64,000 nt of DNA, from contig JAYKNF010000029.1 of assembly GCA_036172665.1 (NCBI GenBank), positions 248,001-312,000 on the forward strand, given 5' to 3'. Positions within the stretch are counted from its first letter, which is position 1, and every line of letters starts with the position of its first letter. The notes below the pieces were generated by a model, which saw only the letters and a program-made list of their open reading frames with translations, did not search any database and was not told where the DNA came from. Shown piece by piece: positions 12,871-26,809 of this stretch. Source of the stretch: Prosopocoilus inquinatus (taxonomy: Eukaryota; Arthropoda; Insecta; Coleoptera; Lucanidae). Both the position numbers and the translations under genes were made by a program.

Positions 12871-14240
12871 CCAGTAACTCTGATGTGAGATACAAAGTTT
12901 TTGGACGCAGCAGGAGCTGGAAATAGTTTTAAACGAAACAACACGTATTAGCGTTGTTCCTGTGATGTATCTAATCGATCCTTACTCATCTATCATGTTA
13001 TTTGACGTTTGGATGGACTCCAGTAACTCTGATGTGAGATACAAAGTTCTTGGACGCAGCAGAAGCTGGAAATAGTTTTGAACGAAACAACACGTATTAG
13101 CGTTGTTCCTGTGATGTATCTAATCGATCCTTACTCATCTATCATGTTATTTGACGTTTGGATGGACTCCAGTAACTCTGATGTGAGATACGAAATTTTC
13201 GGACGCAGCAGAAGCTGGAAATAGTTTTAAACGAAACAACACGCATTAGTGTTGTTCCTGTGATGTATCTAATCGATCCTTACTTATCTATCATGTTATT
13301 TGATGTTTGGATGGACTCCAGTAAGTCTGATGTGAGATACAAAGTTTTTGGACGCAGCAGGAGCTGGAAATAGTTTTAAACGAAACAACACGTATTAGCG
13401 TTGTTCCTGTGCTGTATCTAATCGATCCTTACTCATATATCATGTTATTTGACGTTTGGATGGACTCCAGTAACCCTGACGTGAGATACGAAGTTCTCGG
13501 ACGCAGCAGAAGCTGGAAATAGTTTTAAACGAAACAACACGTATTAGCGTTGTTCCTGTGATGTGTCTAATCGATCCTTACTCATCTATCATGTTATTTG
13601 ACGTTTGGATGGACTCCAGTAACTCTGATGTGAGATACGAAATTTTCGGACGCAGCAGAAGCTGGAAATAGTTTTAAGCGAAACAACACGCATTAGCGTT
13701 GTTCCTGTGATGTATCTAATCGATCCTTACTTAGCTACTATGTTATTTGACGTTTGGATGGACTCCAGTAACTCTGATGTGAGATACGAAATTTTCGGAC
13801 GCAGCAGAAGCTGGAAATAGTTTTAAACGAAACAACACGCATTAGCGTTGTTCCTGTGATGTATCTAATCGATCCTTACTTAGCTACTATGTTATTTGAC
13901 GTTTGGATGGACTCCAGTAACTCTAATGTGAGATACGAAATTTTCGGACGCAGCAGAAGCTGGAAATAGTTTTTAACGAAACAACACGCATTAGCGTTGT
14001 TCCTGTGATGTATCTAATCGATCCTTACTTATCTATCATGTTATTTGACGTTTGGATGGACTCCAGTAACCCTGACGTGAGATACGAAGTTCTCGGACGC
14101 AGCAGAAACTGGAAATAGTTTTAAACGAAACAACACGTATTAGCGTTGTTCCTGTGATGTATCTAATCGATCCTTACTCATCTATCATGTTGTTTGACGT
14201 TTGGATGGACTCCAGTAACTCTGATGTGAGATACAAAGTT
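10850..14240. repeat. 25-monomer-spaced HOR (3,726 bp), copy 1
   Basis: Matches 14576-17966 at a constant spacing of 3,726 bp (25 monomers plus 1). Shared rare variants are GAAACAGCAC (12786 and 16512), AAAGTTCTTGG (13043 and 16769), GATGTGTCTAATCG (13562 and 17288), TAAGCG (13675 and 17401) and GCAGAAACTGG (14102 and 17828). Two differences seen in the partner copy are CCTTACCTATC near 17004 and TTTGACCTTTGG near 17622. Matching stops at about 14241, in the middle of a monomer. This block overlaps the 10,722-bp re-occurrence, so the two relationships are nested. Confidence 0.85.
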
Positions 14241-14575
14241 CTCGGACGCAGCAGAAGCTGGAAATAGTTTTTAAACGAAACAACACGCATTAGCGTTGTT
14301 CCTGTGATGTATCTAATCGATCCTTACTCATCTATCATGTTATTTGACGTTTGGATGGACTCCAGTAACCCTGACGTGATATACGAAGTTCTCGGACGCA
14401 GCAGAAGCTGGAAATAGTTTTAAATGAAACAACACGTATTAGAGTTGTTCCTGTGATGTATCTAAACGATCCTTACTTATCTAACATGTTATTTGACGTT
14501 TGGATGGACTCCAGTAAGTCTGATGTGAGATACAAAGTTTTTGGACGCAGCAGGAGCTGGAAATAGTTTTGAACG
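14241..14575. repeat. Chimeric seam between HOR copies
   Basis: Just before this point a monomer of the CTCTGATGTGAGATACAAAG class switches to the CTCGGACGC ending of another class (AAAGTTCTCGG at about 14235-14245). This is a hybrid expected from unequal exchange inside a monomer. From here to about 14575 the sequence follows 10963-11297 (spacing 3,278 bp, 22 monomers). The series then repeats three monomers later: AGAGTTGTT occurs at 14441 and again at 14889, 448 bp apart. The same hybrid junction recurs near 19160. Confidence 0.75.
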
Positions 14576-17500
14576 AAACAACACGCATTAGCGTTGTTCC
14601 TGTGATGTATCTAATCGATCCTTACTCATCTATCATGTTATTTGACGTTTGGATGGACTCCAGTAACCCTGACGTGAGATACGAAGTTCTCGGACGCAGC
14701 AGAAGCTGGAAATAGTTTTTAAACGAAACAACACGCATTAGCGTTGTTCCTGTGATGTATCTAATCGATCCTTACTCATCTATCATGTTATTTGACGTTT
14801 GGATGGACTCCAGTAACCCTGACGTGATATACGAAGTTCTCGGACGCAGCAGAAGCTGGAAATAGTTTTAAATGAAACAACACGTATTAGAGTTGTTCCT
14901 GTGATGTATCTAAACGATCCTTACTTATCTAACATGTTATTTGACGTTTGGATGGACTCCAGTAAGTCTGATGTGAGATACAAAGTTTTTGGACGCAGCA
15001 GGAGCTGGAAATAGTTTTGAACGAAACAACACGTATTAGCGTTGTTCCTGTGATGTATCTAATCGATCCTTACTCATCTATCATGTTATTTGGCGTTTCG
15101 ATGGACTCCAGTAGCTCTGATGTGAGATACGACGTTTTCGGACGCAGCAGAAGCTGGAAATAGTTTTAAACGAAACAACACGTGTTAGCGTTGTTCCTGT
15201 GATGTATCTAATCGGTCCTTACTCATCTATCATGTTATTTGACGTTTGGATGGACTCCAGTAACCCTGACGTGATATACGAAGTTCTCGGACGCAGCAGA
15301 AGCTGGAAATAATTTAAACGAAACAACACGCATTAGCGTTGTTCCTGTGATGTATCTAATCGATCCTTACTTATCTATCATGTTATTTGACGTTTGGATG
15401 GACTCCAGTAACTCTGATGTGAGATACAAAGTTTTTGGACGCAGCAGAAGCTGGAAATAGTTTTGAACGAAACAACACGTATTAGCGTTGTTCCTGTGAT
15501 GTATCTAATCGATCCTTACTCATCTATCATGTTATTTGACGTTTGGATGGACTCCAGTAACTCTGATGTGAGATACAAAGTTTTTGGACGCAGCAGGAGC
15601 TGGAAATAGTTTTAAACGAAACAACACGTATTAGCGTTGTTCCTGTGCTGTATCTAATCGATCCTTACTCATATATCATGTTATTTGACGTTTGGATGGA
15701 CTCCAGTAACCCTGACGTGAGATACGAAGTTCTCGGACGCAGCAGAAGCTGGAAATAGTTTTAAATGAAACAACACGTATTAGCGTTGTTCCTGTGATGT
15801 ATCTAAACGATCCTTACTTATCTAACATGTTATTTGACCTTTGGATGGACTCCAGTAAGTCTGATGTGAGATACAAAGTTTTTGGACGCAGCAGGAGCTG
15901 GAAATAGTTTTGAACGAAACAACACGTATTAGCGTTGTTCCTGTGATGTATCTAATCGATCCTTACTCATCTATCATGTTATTTGGCGTTTCGATGGACT
16001 CCAGTAGCTCTGATGTGAGATACGACGTTTTCGGACGCAGCAGAAGCTGGAAATAGTTTTAAACGAAACAACACGTGTTAGCGTTGTTCCTGTGATGTAT
16101 CTAATCGATCCTTACTCATCTATCATGTTATTTGACGTTTGGATGGACTCCAGTAACCCTGACGTGATATACGAAGTTCTCGGACGCAGCAGAAGCTGGA
16201 AATAATTTTAAACGAAACAACACGCATTAGCGTTGTTCCTGTGATGTATCTAATCGATCCTTACTTATCTATCATGTTATTTGACGTTTGGATGGACTCC
16301 AGTAACCCTGACGTGAGATACGAAGTTCTCGGACGCAGCAGAAGCTGGAAATAGTTTTAAACGAAACAACACGTATTAGCGTTGTTCCTGTGATGTATCT
16401 AATCGATCCTTACTCATCTATGATGTTATTTGACGTTTAGATGGACTCCAGTAACTCTGATGTGAGATACAAAGTTTTTGGACGCAGCAGAAGCTGGAAA
16501 TAGTTTTGAACGAAACAGCACGTATTAGCGTTGTTCCTGTGATGTATCTAATCGATCCTTACTCATCTATCATGTTATTTGACGTTTGGATGGACTCCAG
16601 TAACTCTGATGTGAGATACAAAGTTTTTGGACGCAGCAGGAGCTGGAAATAGTTTTAAACGAAACAACACGTATTAGCGTTGTTCCTGTGATGTATCTAA
16701 TCGATCCTTACTCATCTATCATGTTATTTGACGTTTGGATGGACTCCAGTAACTCTGATGTGAGATACAAAGTTCTTGGACGCAGCAGAAGCTGGAAATA
16801 GTTTTGAACGAAACAACACGTATTAGCGTTGTTCCTGTGATGTATCTAATCGATCCTTACTCATCTATCATGTTATTTGACGTTTGGATGGACTCCAGTA
16901 ACTCTGATGTGAGATACGAAATTTTCGGACGCAGCAGAAGCTGGAAATAGTTTTAAACGAAACAACACGCATTAGTGTTGTTCCTGTGATGTATCTAATC
17001 GATCCTTACCTATCTATCATGTTATTTGATGTTTGGATGGACTCCAGTAAGTCTGATGTGAGATACAAAGTTTTTGGACGCAGCAGGAGCTGGAAATAGT
17101 TTTAAACGAAACAACACGTATTAGCGTTGTTCCTGTGCTGTATCTAATCGATCCTTACTCATATATCATGTTATTTGACGTTTGGATGGACTCCAGTAAC
17201 CCTGACGTGAGATACGAAGTTCTCGGACGCAGCAGAAGCTGGAAATAGTTTTAAACGAAACAACACGTATTAGCGTTGTTCCTGTGATGTGTCTAATCGA
17301 TCCTTACTCATCTATCATGTTATTTGACGTTTGGATGGACTCCAGTAACTCTGATGTGAGATACGAAATTTTCGGACGCAGCAGAAGCTGGAAATAGTTT
17401 TAAGCGAAACAACACGCATTAGCGTTGTTCCTGTGATGTATCTAATCGATCCTTACTTAGCTACTATGTTATTTGACGTTTGGATGGACTCCAGTAACTC

Positions 17501-17966
17501 TGATGTGAGATACGAAATTTTCGGACGCAGCAGAAGCTGGAAATAGTTTTAAACGAAACAACACGCATTAGCGTTGTTCCTGTGATGTATCTAATCGATC
17601 CTTACTTAGCTACTATGTTATTTGACCTTTGGATGGACTCCAGTAACTCTAATGTGAGATACGAAATTTTCGGACGCAGCAGAAGCTGGAAATAGTTTTT
17701 AACGAAACAACACGCATTAGCGTTGTTCCTGTGATGTATCTAATCGATCCTTACTTATCTATCATGTTATTTGACGTTTGGATGGACTCCAGTAACCCTG
17801 ACGTGAGATACGAAGTTCTCGGACGCAGCAGAAACTGGAAATAGTTTTAAACGAAACAACACGTATTAGCGTTGTTCCTGTGATGTATCTAATCGATCCT
17901 TACTCATCTATCATGTTGTTTGACGTTTGGATGGACTCCAGTAACTCTGATGTGAGATACAAAGTT
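14576..17966. repeat. 25-monomer-spaced HOR (3,726 bp), copy 2
   Basis: Partner of 10850-14240, with the same monomer order. Together with the 27-monomer copies to the left it shows that one HOR family exists in 27-, 26- and 25-monomer versions. The TAAGCG landmark steps 3994, 8014, 9801, 13675, 17401 and 18593 (intervals 4020, 1787, 3874, 3726, 1192). Length variants of a HOR that differ by whole monomers fit unequal exchange between misaligned copies. Confidence 0.85.
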
Positions 17967-17967
17967 C
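16776..17967. repeat. 8-monomer tandem duplication (1,192 bp), copy 1
   Basis: From the AAAGTTCTTGG unit at about 16770 the series repeats exactly 1,192 bp (8 x 149) later. Shared marks are GATGTGTCTAATCG (17288 and 18480), TAAGCG (17401 and 18593), GCAGAAACTGG (17828 and 19020) and ATGTTGTTTGACG (17913 and 19105). The private changes of copy 1, CCTTACCTATC and TTTGACCTTTGG, are absent from copy 2, so they arose after the duplication or copy 2 derives from another source. Confidence 0.85.
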
Positions 17968-19159
17968 TTGGACGCAGCAGAAGCTGGAAATAGTTTTGAA
18001 CGAAACAACACGTATTAGCGTTGTTCCTGTGATGTATCTAATCGATCCTTACTCATCTATCATGTTATTTGACGTTTGGATGGACTCCAGTAACTCTGAT
18101 GTGAGATACGAAATTTTCGGACGCAGCAGAAGCTGGAAATAGTTTTAAACGAAACAACACGCATTAGTGTTGTTCCTGTGATGTATCTAATCGATCCTTA
18201 CTTATCTATCATGTTATTTGATGTTTGGATGGACTCCAGTAAGTCTGATGTGAGATACAAAGTTTTTGGACGCAGCAGGAGCTGGAAATAGTTTTAAACG
18301 AAACAACACGTATTAGCGTTGTTCCTGTGCTGTATCTAATCGATCCTTACTCATATATCATGTTATTTGACGTTTGGATGGACTCCAGTAACCCTGACGT
18401 GAGATACGAAGTTCTCGGACGCAGCAGAAGCTGGAAATAGTTTTAAACGAAACAACACGTATTAGCGTTGTTCCTGTGATGTGTCTAATCGATCCTTACT
18501 CATCTATCATGTTATTTGACGTTTGGATGGACTCCAGTAACTCTGATGTGAGATACGAAATTTTCGGACGCAGCAGAAGCTGGAAATAGTTTTAAGCGAA
18601 ACAACACGCATTAGCGTTGTTCCTGTGATGTATCTAATCGATCCTTACTTAGCTACTATGTTATTTGACGTTTGGATGGACTCCAGTAACTCTGATGTGA
18701 GATACGAAATTTTCGGACGCAGCAGAAGCTGGAAATAGTTTTAAACGAAACAACACGCATTAGCGTTGTTCCTGTGATGTATCTAATCGATCCTTACTTA
18801 GCTACTATGTTATTTGACGTTTGGATGGACTCCAGTAACTCTAATGTGAGATACGAAATTTTCGGACGCAGCAGAAGCTGGAAATAGTTTTTAACGAAAC
18901 AACACGCATTAGCGTTGTTCCTGTGATGTATCTAATCGATCCTTACTTATCTATCATGTTATTTGACGTTTGGATGGACTCCAGTAACCCTGACGTGAGA
19001 TACGAAGTTCTCGGACGCAGCAGAAACTGGAAATAGTTTTAAACGAAACAACACGTATTAGCGTTGTTCCTGTGATGTATCTAATCGATCCTTACTCATC
19101 TATCATGTTGTTTGACGTTTGGATGGACTCCAGTAACTCTGATGTGAGATACAAAGTTC
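17968..19159. repeat. 8-monomer tandem duplication (1,192 bp), copy 2
   Basis: Direct neighbour of 16776-17967 and its near-identical second copy. It ends at about 19160, where the AAAGTTCTCGG hybrid monomer appears again and the sequence resumes the series seen from 14242 (spacing 4,918 bp, 33 monomers plus 1). Confidence 0.85.
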
Positions 19160-20700
19160 TCGGACGCAGCAGAAGCTGGAAATAGTTTTTAAACGAAACA
19201 ACACGCATTAGCGTTGTTCCTGTGATGTATCTAATCGATCCTTACTCATCTATCATGTTATTTGACGTTTGGATGGACTCCAGTAACCCTGACGTGATAT
19301 ACGAAGTTCTCGGACGCAGCAGAAGCTGGAAATAGTTTTAAATGAAACAACACGTATTAGAGTTGTTCCTGTGATGTATCTAAACGATCCTTACTTATCT
19401 AACATGTTATTTGACGTTTGGATGGACTCCAGTAAGTCTGATGTGAGATACAAAGTTTTTGGACGCAGCAGGAGCTGGAAATAGTTTTGAACGAAACAAC
19501 ACGTATTAGCATTGTTCCTGTGATGTATCTAATCGATCCTTACTCATCTATCATGTTATTTGGCGTTTCGATGGACTCCAGTAGCTCTGATGTGAGATAC
19601 GACGTTTTCGGACGCAGCAGAAGCTGGAAATAGTTTTAAACGAAACAACACGTGTTAGCGTTGTTCCTGTGATGTATCTAATCGGTCCTTACTCATCTAT
19701 CATGTTATTTGACGTTTGGATGGACTCCAGTAACCCTGACGTGATATACGAAGTTCTCGGACGCAGCAGAAGCTGGAAATAATTTAAACGAAACAACACG
19801 CATTAGCGTTGTTCCTGTGATGTATCTAATCGATCCTTACTCATCTATCATGTTATTTGACGTTTGGATGGACTCCAGTAACCCTGACGTGATATACGAA
19901 GTTCTCGGACGCAGCAGAAGCTGGAAATAATTTGAAACGAAACAACACGTATTAGCGTTGTTCCTGTGATGTATCTAATCGATCCTTACTCATCTATCAT
20001 GTTATTTGACGTTTGGATGGACTCCAGTAACTCTGATGTGAGATACAAAGTTTTTGGACGCAGCAGAAGCTGGAAATAGTTTTGAACGAAACAACACGTA
20101 TTAGCGTTGTTCCTGTGATGTATCTAATCGATACTTACTCATCTATCATGTTATTTGGCGTTTCGATGGACTCCAGTAACTTTGATGTGAGATACGAAGT
20201 TCTCGGACGCAGCTGAAGCTGGAAATAGTTTTAAATGAAACAACACGTATTAGCGTTGTTCCTGTGATGTATCTAAACGATCCTTACTTATCTAACATGT
20301 TATTTGACGTTTGGATTTACTCCAGTAAGTCTGATGTGAGATACAAAGTTTTTGGACGCAGCAGGAGCTGGAAATAGTTTTGAACGAAACAACACGTATT
20401 AGCGTTGTTCCTGTGATGTATCTAATCGATCCTTACTCATCTATCATGTTATTTGGCGTTTCGATGGACTCCAGTAGCTCTGATGTGAGATACGACGTTT
20501 TCGGACGCAGCAGAAGCTGGAAATAGTTTTAAACGAAACAACACGTGTTAGCGTTGTTCCTGTGATGTATCTAATCGGTCCTTACTCATCTATCATGTTA
20601 TTTGACGTTTGGATGGACTCCAGTAACCCTGACGTGATATACGAAGTTCTCGGACGCAGCAGAAGCTGGAAATAATTTAAACGAAACAACACGCATTAGC
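19160..20700. repeat. Right end of the left-domain HOR family
   Basis: Follows 14242 onward at a spacing of 4,918 bp to about 19500. It then follows 15060 onward at a spacing of 4,470 bp (30 monomers) to about 19840. Beyond that the order breaks up. Singular changes appear, such as TTTGGATTTACTCC near 20310 and CGCAGCTGAAGCTGG near 20208, which is the first example of a class that becomes common to the right. This is the transition between the left and middle domains. Confidence 0.7.
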
Positions 20701-22190
20701 GTTGTTCCTGTGATGTATCTAATCGATCCTTACTTATCTATAATGTTATTTGACGTTTGGATGGACTCCAGTAACCCTGACGTGAGATACGAAGTTCTCG
20801 GACGCAGCAGAAGCTGGAAATAGTTTTAAACGAAACAACACGTATTATCGTTGTTCCTGTGATGTATCTAATCGATCCTTACTCATCTATGATGTTATTT
20901 GACGTTTAGATGGACTCCAGTAACTCTGATGTGAGATACAAAGTTTTTGGACGCAGCAGAAGCTGGAAATAGTTTTGAACGAAACAACACGTATTAGCGT
21001 TGTTCCTGTGATGTATCTAATCGATCCTTACTCATCTATCATGTTATTTGACGTTTGGATGGACTCCAGTAACTCTGATGTGAGATACAAAGTTTTTGGA
21101 CGCAGCAGGAGCTGGAAATAGTTTTAAACGAAACAACACGTATTAGCGTTGTTCCTGTGATGTATCTAATCGATCCTTACTCATCTATCATGTTATTTGA
21201 TGTTTGGATGGACTCCAGTAACTCTGATGTGAGATACAAAGTTTTTGGACGCAGCAGGAGCTGGAAATAGTTTGAAACGAAACAACACGTATTTTCGTAG
21301 TTCCTGTGCTGTATCTAATCGATCCTTACTCATATATCATGTTATTTGGCGTTTCGATGGACTCCAGTAGCTCTGATGTGAGATACGACGTTTTCGGACG
21401 CAGCAGAAGCTGGAAATAGTTTTAAACGAAACAACACGTATTAGCGTTGTTCCTGTGATGTATCTAATCGATCCTTACTCATCTATCATGTTATTTGGCG
21501 TATCGATGGACTCCAGTAACTTTGATGTGAAATACGAAGTTCTCGGACGCAGCTGAAGCTGGAAATAGTTTTAAATGAAACAACACGTATTAGCGTTGTT
21601 CCTGTGCTGTATCTAATCGATCCTTACTCATATATCATGTTATTTGGCGTTTCGATGGACTCCAGTAACTTTGATGGGAGATACGAAGTTCTCGGACGCA
21701 GCTGAAGCTGGAAATAGTTTTAAGTGAAACAACACGTATTAGCGTTGTTCCTGTGATGTATCTAAACGATCCTTACTTATCTAACATGTTATTTGACGTT
21801 TGGATGGACTCCAGTAACTCTAATGTGAGATACGAAATTTTCTGACACAGCAGAAGCTGGAAATAGTTTTAAACGAAACAACACGCATTAGCGTTGTTCC
21901 TGTGATGTATCTAATCGATCCTTACTTATCTATCATGTTATTTGACGTTTGGATGGGCTCCAGTAACCCTGACGTGAGATACGAAGTTCTCGGACGCAGC
22001 AGAAGCTGGAAATAGTTTTAAACGAAACAACACGCATTAGCGTTGTTCCTGTGATGTATCTAATCGATCCTTACTTATCTATCATGTTATTTGACGTTTG
22101 GATGGACTCCAGTAACCCTGATGTGAGATACAAAGTTTTTGGACGCAGCAGAAGCTGGAAATAGTTTTGAACGAAACAACACGTATTAGC
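20700..22190. repeat. Mixed satellite monomers, domain transition
   Basis: About ten monomers with no long match at a single spacing to their immediate neighbours. Individual marks reappear far away: GTATTTTCGT at 21289 recurs at 61066, and GGATGGGCTCC at 21951 recurs at 26420 and 62026. Odd variants are TTTGATGGGAG near 21670, TTTTCTGACACAGC near 21838 and GTTTTAAGTG near 21716. No gene or other element is visible. Confidence 0.75.
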
Positions 22191-25100
22191 GTTGTTCCTG
22201 TGATGTATCTAATCGATCCTTACTCATCTATCATGTTATTTGGCGTTTCGATGGACTCCAGTAACTTTGATGTGAGATACGAAGTTCTCGGACGCAGCTG
22301 AAGCTAGAAATAGTTTCAAACGAAACAACACGCATTAGCGTTGTTACTGTGATGTATCTAATCGATCCTTATTTATCTATCATGTTATTTGACGTTTGGA
22401 TGGACTCCAGTAAGTCTGATGTGAGATACAAAATTTTTGGACGCAGCAGGAGCTGGAAATAGTTTTAAACGAAACAACACGTATTAGCGTTGTTCCTGTG
22501 ATGTATCTAATCGATCCTTACTCATCTATCATGTTATTTGACGTTTCGATGGACTCCAGTAACTCTAATGTGAGATACGAAATTTTTGGACGCAGCAGGA
22601 GCTGGAAATAGTTTTAAACGAAACAACACGTATTAGCGTTGTTCCTGTGCTGTATCTAATCGATCCTTACTCATCTATCATGATATTTGACGTTTCGATG
22701 GACTCCAGTAACTCTAATGTGAGATACGAAATTTTCGGACGCAGCAGAAGCTGGAAATAGTTTTAATCGAAACAACACGCATTAGCGTTGTTCCTGTGAT
22801 GTATCTAATCGATCCTTACACATCTATCATGTTATTTGACGTTTGGATGGACTCCAGTAACTTTGATGTGAAATACGAAGTTCTCGGACGCAGCTGAAGC
22901 TGGAAATAGTTTTAAATGAAACAACACGTATTAGCGTTGTTCCTGTGATGTATCTAAACGATCCTTACTTATCTAACATGTTATTTGACGTTTGGATGGA
23001 CTCCAGTAACCCTGACGTGAGATACGAAGTTCTCGGACGCAGCAGAAGCTGGAAATAGTTTTAAACGAAACAACACGCATTAGCGTTGTTCCTGTGATGT
23101 ATCTAATCGATCCTTACTTATCTATCATGTTATTTGACGTTTGGATGGACTCCAGTAACCCTGACGTGAGATACGAAGTTCTCGGACGCAGCAGAAGCTG
23201 GAAATAGTTTTAAACGAAACAACACGTATTAGCGTTGTTCCTGTGATGTATCTAATCGATCCTTACTCATCTATCATGATATTTGACGTTTGGATGGACT
23301 CCAGTAACTCTGATGTGAGATACAAAGTCTTTGGACGCAGCAGAAGCTGGAAATAGTTTTAAACGAAACAACACGCATTGGCGTTGTTCCTGTGATGTAT
23401 CTAATCGATCCTTACTCATCTATCATGTTATTTGACGTTTGGATGGACTCCAGTAACTTTGATGTGAGATACAAAGTTTTTGGACGCAGCAGAAGCTGGA
23501 AATAGTTTTGAACGAAACAACACGTATTAGCGTTGTTCCTGTGACGTATCTAATCGATCCTTACTTAGCTACTATGTTATTTGACGTTTCGATGGACTCC
23601 AGTAACTCTAATGTGAGATACGAAATTTTCGGACGCAGCAGAAGCTGGAAATAGTTTTAAACGAAACAACACGCATTAGCGTTGTTCCTGTGATGTATCT
23701 AATCGATCCTTACTCATCTATCATGTTATTTGGCGTTTCGATGGACTCCAGTAACTTTGATGTGAGATACGAAGTTCTCGGACGCAGCTGAAGCTGGAAA
23801 TAGTTTTAAATGAAACAACACGTATTAGCGTCGTTCCTGTGATGTATCTAAACGATCCTTACTTATCTAACATGTTATTTGACGTTTGGATGGACTCCAG
23901 TAAGTCTGATGTGAGATACAAAGTTTTTGGACGCAGCAGGAGCTGGAAATAGTTTTAAACGAAACAACACGTATTAGCGTTGTTCCTGTGCTGTATCTAA
24001 TCGATCATTACACATATATCATGTTATTTGGCGTTTCGATGGACTCCAGTAGCTCTGATGTGAGATACGACGTTTTCGGACGCAGCAGAAGCTGGAAATA
24101 GTTTTAAACGAAACAACACGCATTAGCGTTGTTCCTGTGATGTTTCTAATCGATCCTTACTCATCTATCATGTTATTTGACGTTTGGATGAACTCCAGTA
24201 ACCCTGACGTGATATACGAAGTTCTCGGACGCAGCAGAACCTGGAAATAGTTTTAAACGAAACAACACGCATTAGCGTTGTTCCTGTGATGTATCTAATC
24301 GATCCTTACTCATCTATCATGTTATTTGGCGTTTCGATGGACTCCAGTAGCTCTGATGTGAGATACGACGTTTTCTGAGGCAGCAGAAGCTGGAAATAGT
24401 TTTAAACGAAACAACACGCATTAGCGTTGTTCCTGTGATGTATCTAATCGATCCTTACTCATCTATCATGTTATTTGACGTTTCGATGGACTCCAGTAAC
24501 TCTAATGTGAGAAACGAAATTTTCGGACGCAGCAGAAGCTGGAAATAGTTTTAAACGAAACAACACGCATTAGCGTTGTTCCTGTGATATATCTAATCGA
24601 TCCTTACTTATCTATCATGTTATTTGACATTTGGATGGACTCCAGTAACCCTGACGTGAGATACGAAGTTCTCGGACGCAGCAGAACCTGGAAATAGTTT
24701 TAAACGAAACAACACGCACTAGCGTTGTTCCTGTGATGTATCTAATCGATCCTTACTCATCTATCATGTTATTTGGCGTTTCGATGGACTCCAGTAACTT
24801 AGATGTGAGATACGATGTTCTCGGACGCAGCTGAAGCTAGAAATAGTTTTAAACGAAACAACACGCATTAGCGTTGTTCCTGCGTAGTATCTAATCGATC
24901 CTTACTTATCTATCATGTTATTTGACATTTCGATGGACTCCAGTAGCTCTGATGTGATATACGACGTTTTCGGACGCAGCAGCAGCTGGAAATAGTTTTA
25001 AACGAAACAACACATATTAGCGTTGTTCCTGTGATGTATCTAATCGATCCTTACTCATCTATCATGTTATTTGACGTTTGGACGGACTCCAGTAACCCTG

Positions 25101-25960
25101 ATGTGATATACAAAGTTATCGGACGCAGCAGAAGCTGGAAATAGTTTTGAACGAAACAACACGTATTAGCGTTGTTCCTGTGCTGTATCTAATCGATCCA
25201 TACTTATCTATCATGTTATTTGACGTTACGATGGACTCCAGTAACTCTGATGTGAGATACGACGTTTTCGGACGCAGCAGAAGCTGGAAATAGTTTTAAA
25301 CGAAACAACACGTATTAGCGTTGTTCCTGTGATGTATCTAATCGATCCTTACTCATCTCTCATGTTATTTGACGTTTGGATGGACTCCAGTAACTCTGAT
25401 GAGAGACACAAAGATTTCGGACGGAGCAGAAGCTGGAAATAGTTTTGAACGAAACAACACGTATTAGCGTTGTTCCTGTGATGTATCTAATCGATTCTTA
25501 CTCATCTATCATGTTATTGACGTTTGGATGAACTCCAGTAACTCTGATGAGAGGCACAAAGATTTCGGACGCAGCAGAAGCTGGAAATAGTTTTAAACGA
25601 AACAACACGTATTAGCGTTTTTCCTGTGCTGTATCTAGTCGATCCTTACTCATATATCATGCTACTTGGCGTTTCGATGGACTCCAGTAGCTCTGATGTG
25701 AGATACGACGTTTTCGGACGCAGCAGAAGCTGGAAATAGTTTTAAACGAAACAACACGCATTAGCGTTGTTCCTGTGATGAATCTAATCGATCCTTACTC
25801 ATCTATCATGTTATTTGGCGTTTCGATGGACTCCAGTAACTTTGATGTGAGATACGAAGTTCTCAGACGCAGCTGAAACTGGAAATAGTTTTAAATGAAA
25901 CAACACGTATTAGCGTTGTTCCTGTGATGTATCTAATCGATCCTTACTCATCTATCATGC
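22190..25960. repeat. 30/31-monomer-spaced HOR, copy 1
   Basis: Matches about 26810-30430. The spacing is 4,618 bp at the GTTACTGTG mark (22341 to 26959) and 4,469 bp further right (GCGTCGTTCC 23828 to 28297; TGTTTCTAAT 24141 to 28610; TGCGTAGTATC 24881 to 29350). One extra monomer therefore lies in the right copy between 26959 and 28297. Copy 1 has a private 1-bp deletion, ATGTTATTGACG near 25511, which shifts the later spacing to 4,470 (TTCTCAGACGC 25860 to 30330). Several units carry CTGAAGCTAG in place of the usual CAGAAGCTGG. Confidence 0.85.
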
Positions 25961-26809
25961 TATTTGGCGTTTCGATGGACTCCAGTAGCTCTGATGTGAG
26001 ATACGACGTTTTCTGAGGCAGCAGAAGCTGGAAATAGTTTTAAAAGAAACAACACGCATTAGCGTTGTTCCTGTGATGTATCTAATCGATCCTTACTCAT
26101 CTATCATGTTATTTGACGTTTCGATGGACTCCAGTAACCCTGACGTGAGATACGAAGTTCTCGGACGCAGCAGAACCTGGAAATAGTTTTAAACGAAACA
26201 ACACCCATTAGCGTTGTTCCTGTGATGTATCTAATCGATCCTTACTCATCTATCATGTTATTTGGCGTTTCGATGGACTCCAGTAACTTTGATGTGAGAT
26301 ACGAAGTTCTCGGACGCAGCTGAAGCTGGAAATAGTTTTAAATGAAACAACACGTATTAGCGTTGTTCCTGTGATGTATCTAATCGATCCTTACTTATCT
26401 ATCATGTTATTTGACGTTTGGATGGGCTCCAGTAACCCTGACGTGAGATACGAAGTTCTCGGACGCAGCAGAAGCTGGAAATAGTTTTAAACGAAACAAC
26501 ACGCATTAGCGTTGTTCCTGTGATGTATCTAATCGATCCTTACTTATCTATCATGTTATTTGACGTTTGGATGGACTCCAGTAACCCTGACTTGAGATAC
26601 GAAGTTCTCGGACGCAGCAGAAGCTGGAAATAGTTTTAAACGAAACAACACGTATTAGCGTTGTTCCTGTGATGTATCTAATCGATCCTTACTCATCTAT
26701 CATGTTATTTGACGTTTCGATGGACTCCAGTAACCCTGACGTGAGATACGAAGTTCTCGGACGCAGCAGAACCTGGAAATAGTTTTAAACGAAACAACAC
26801 CCATTAGCG

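Noticed and set aside
22303..22313. GCTAGAAATAG, which resembles part of a Cas9 guide-RNA scaffold
   Set aside because: It is a one-base variant of the standard GCTGGAAATAG of the monomer. The rest of the scaffold is absent, so the similarity is chance.
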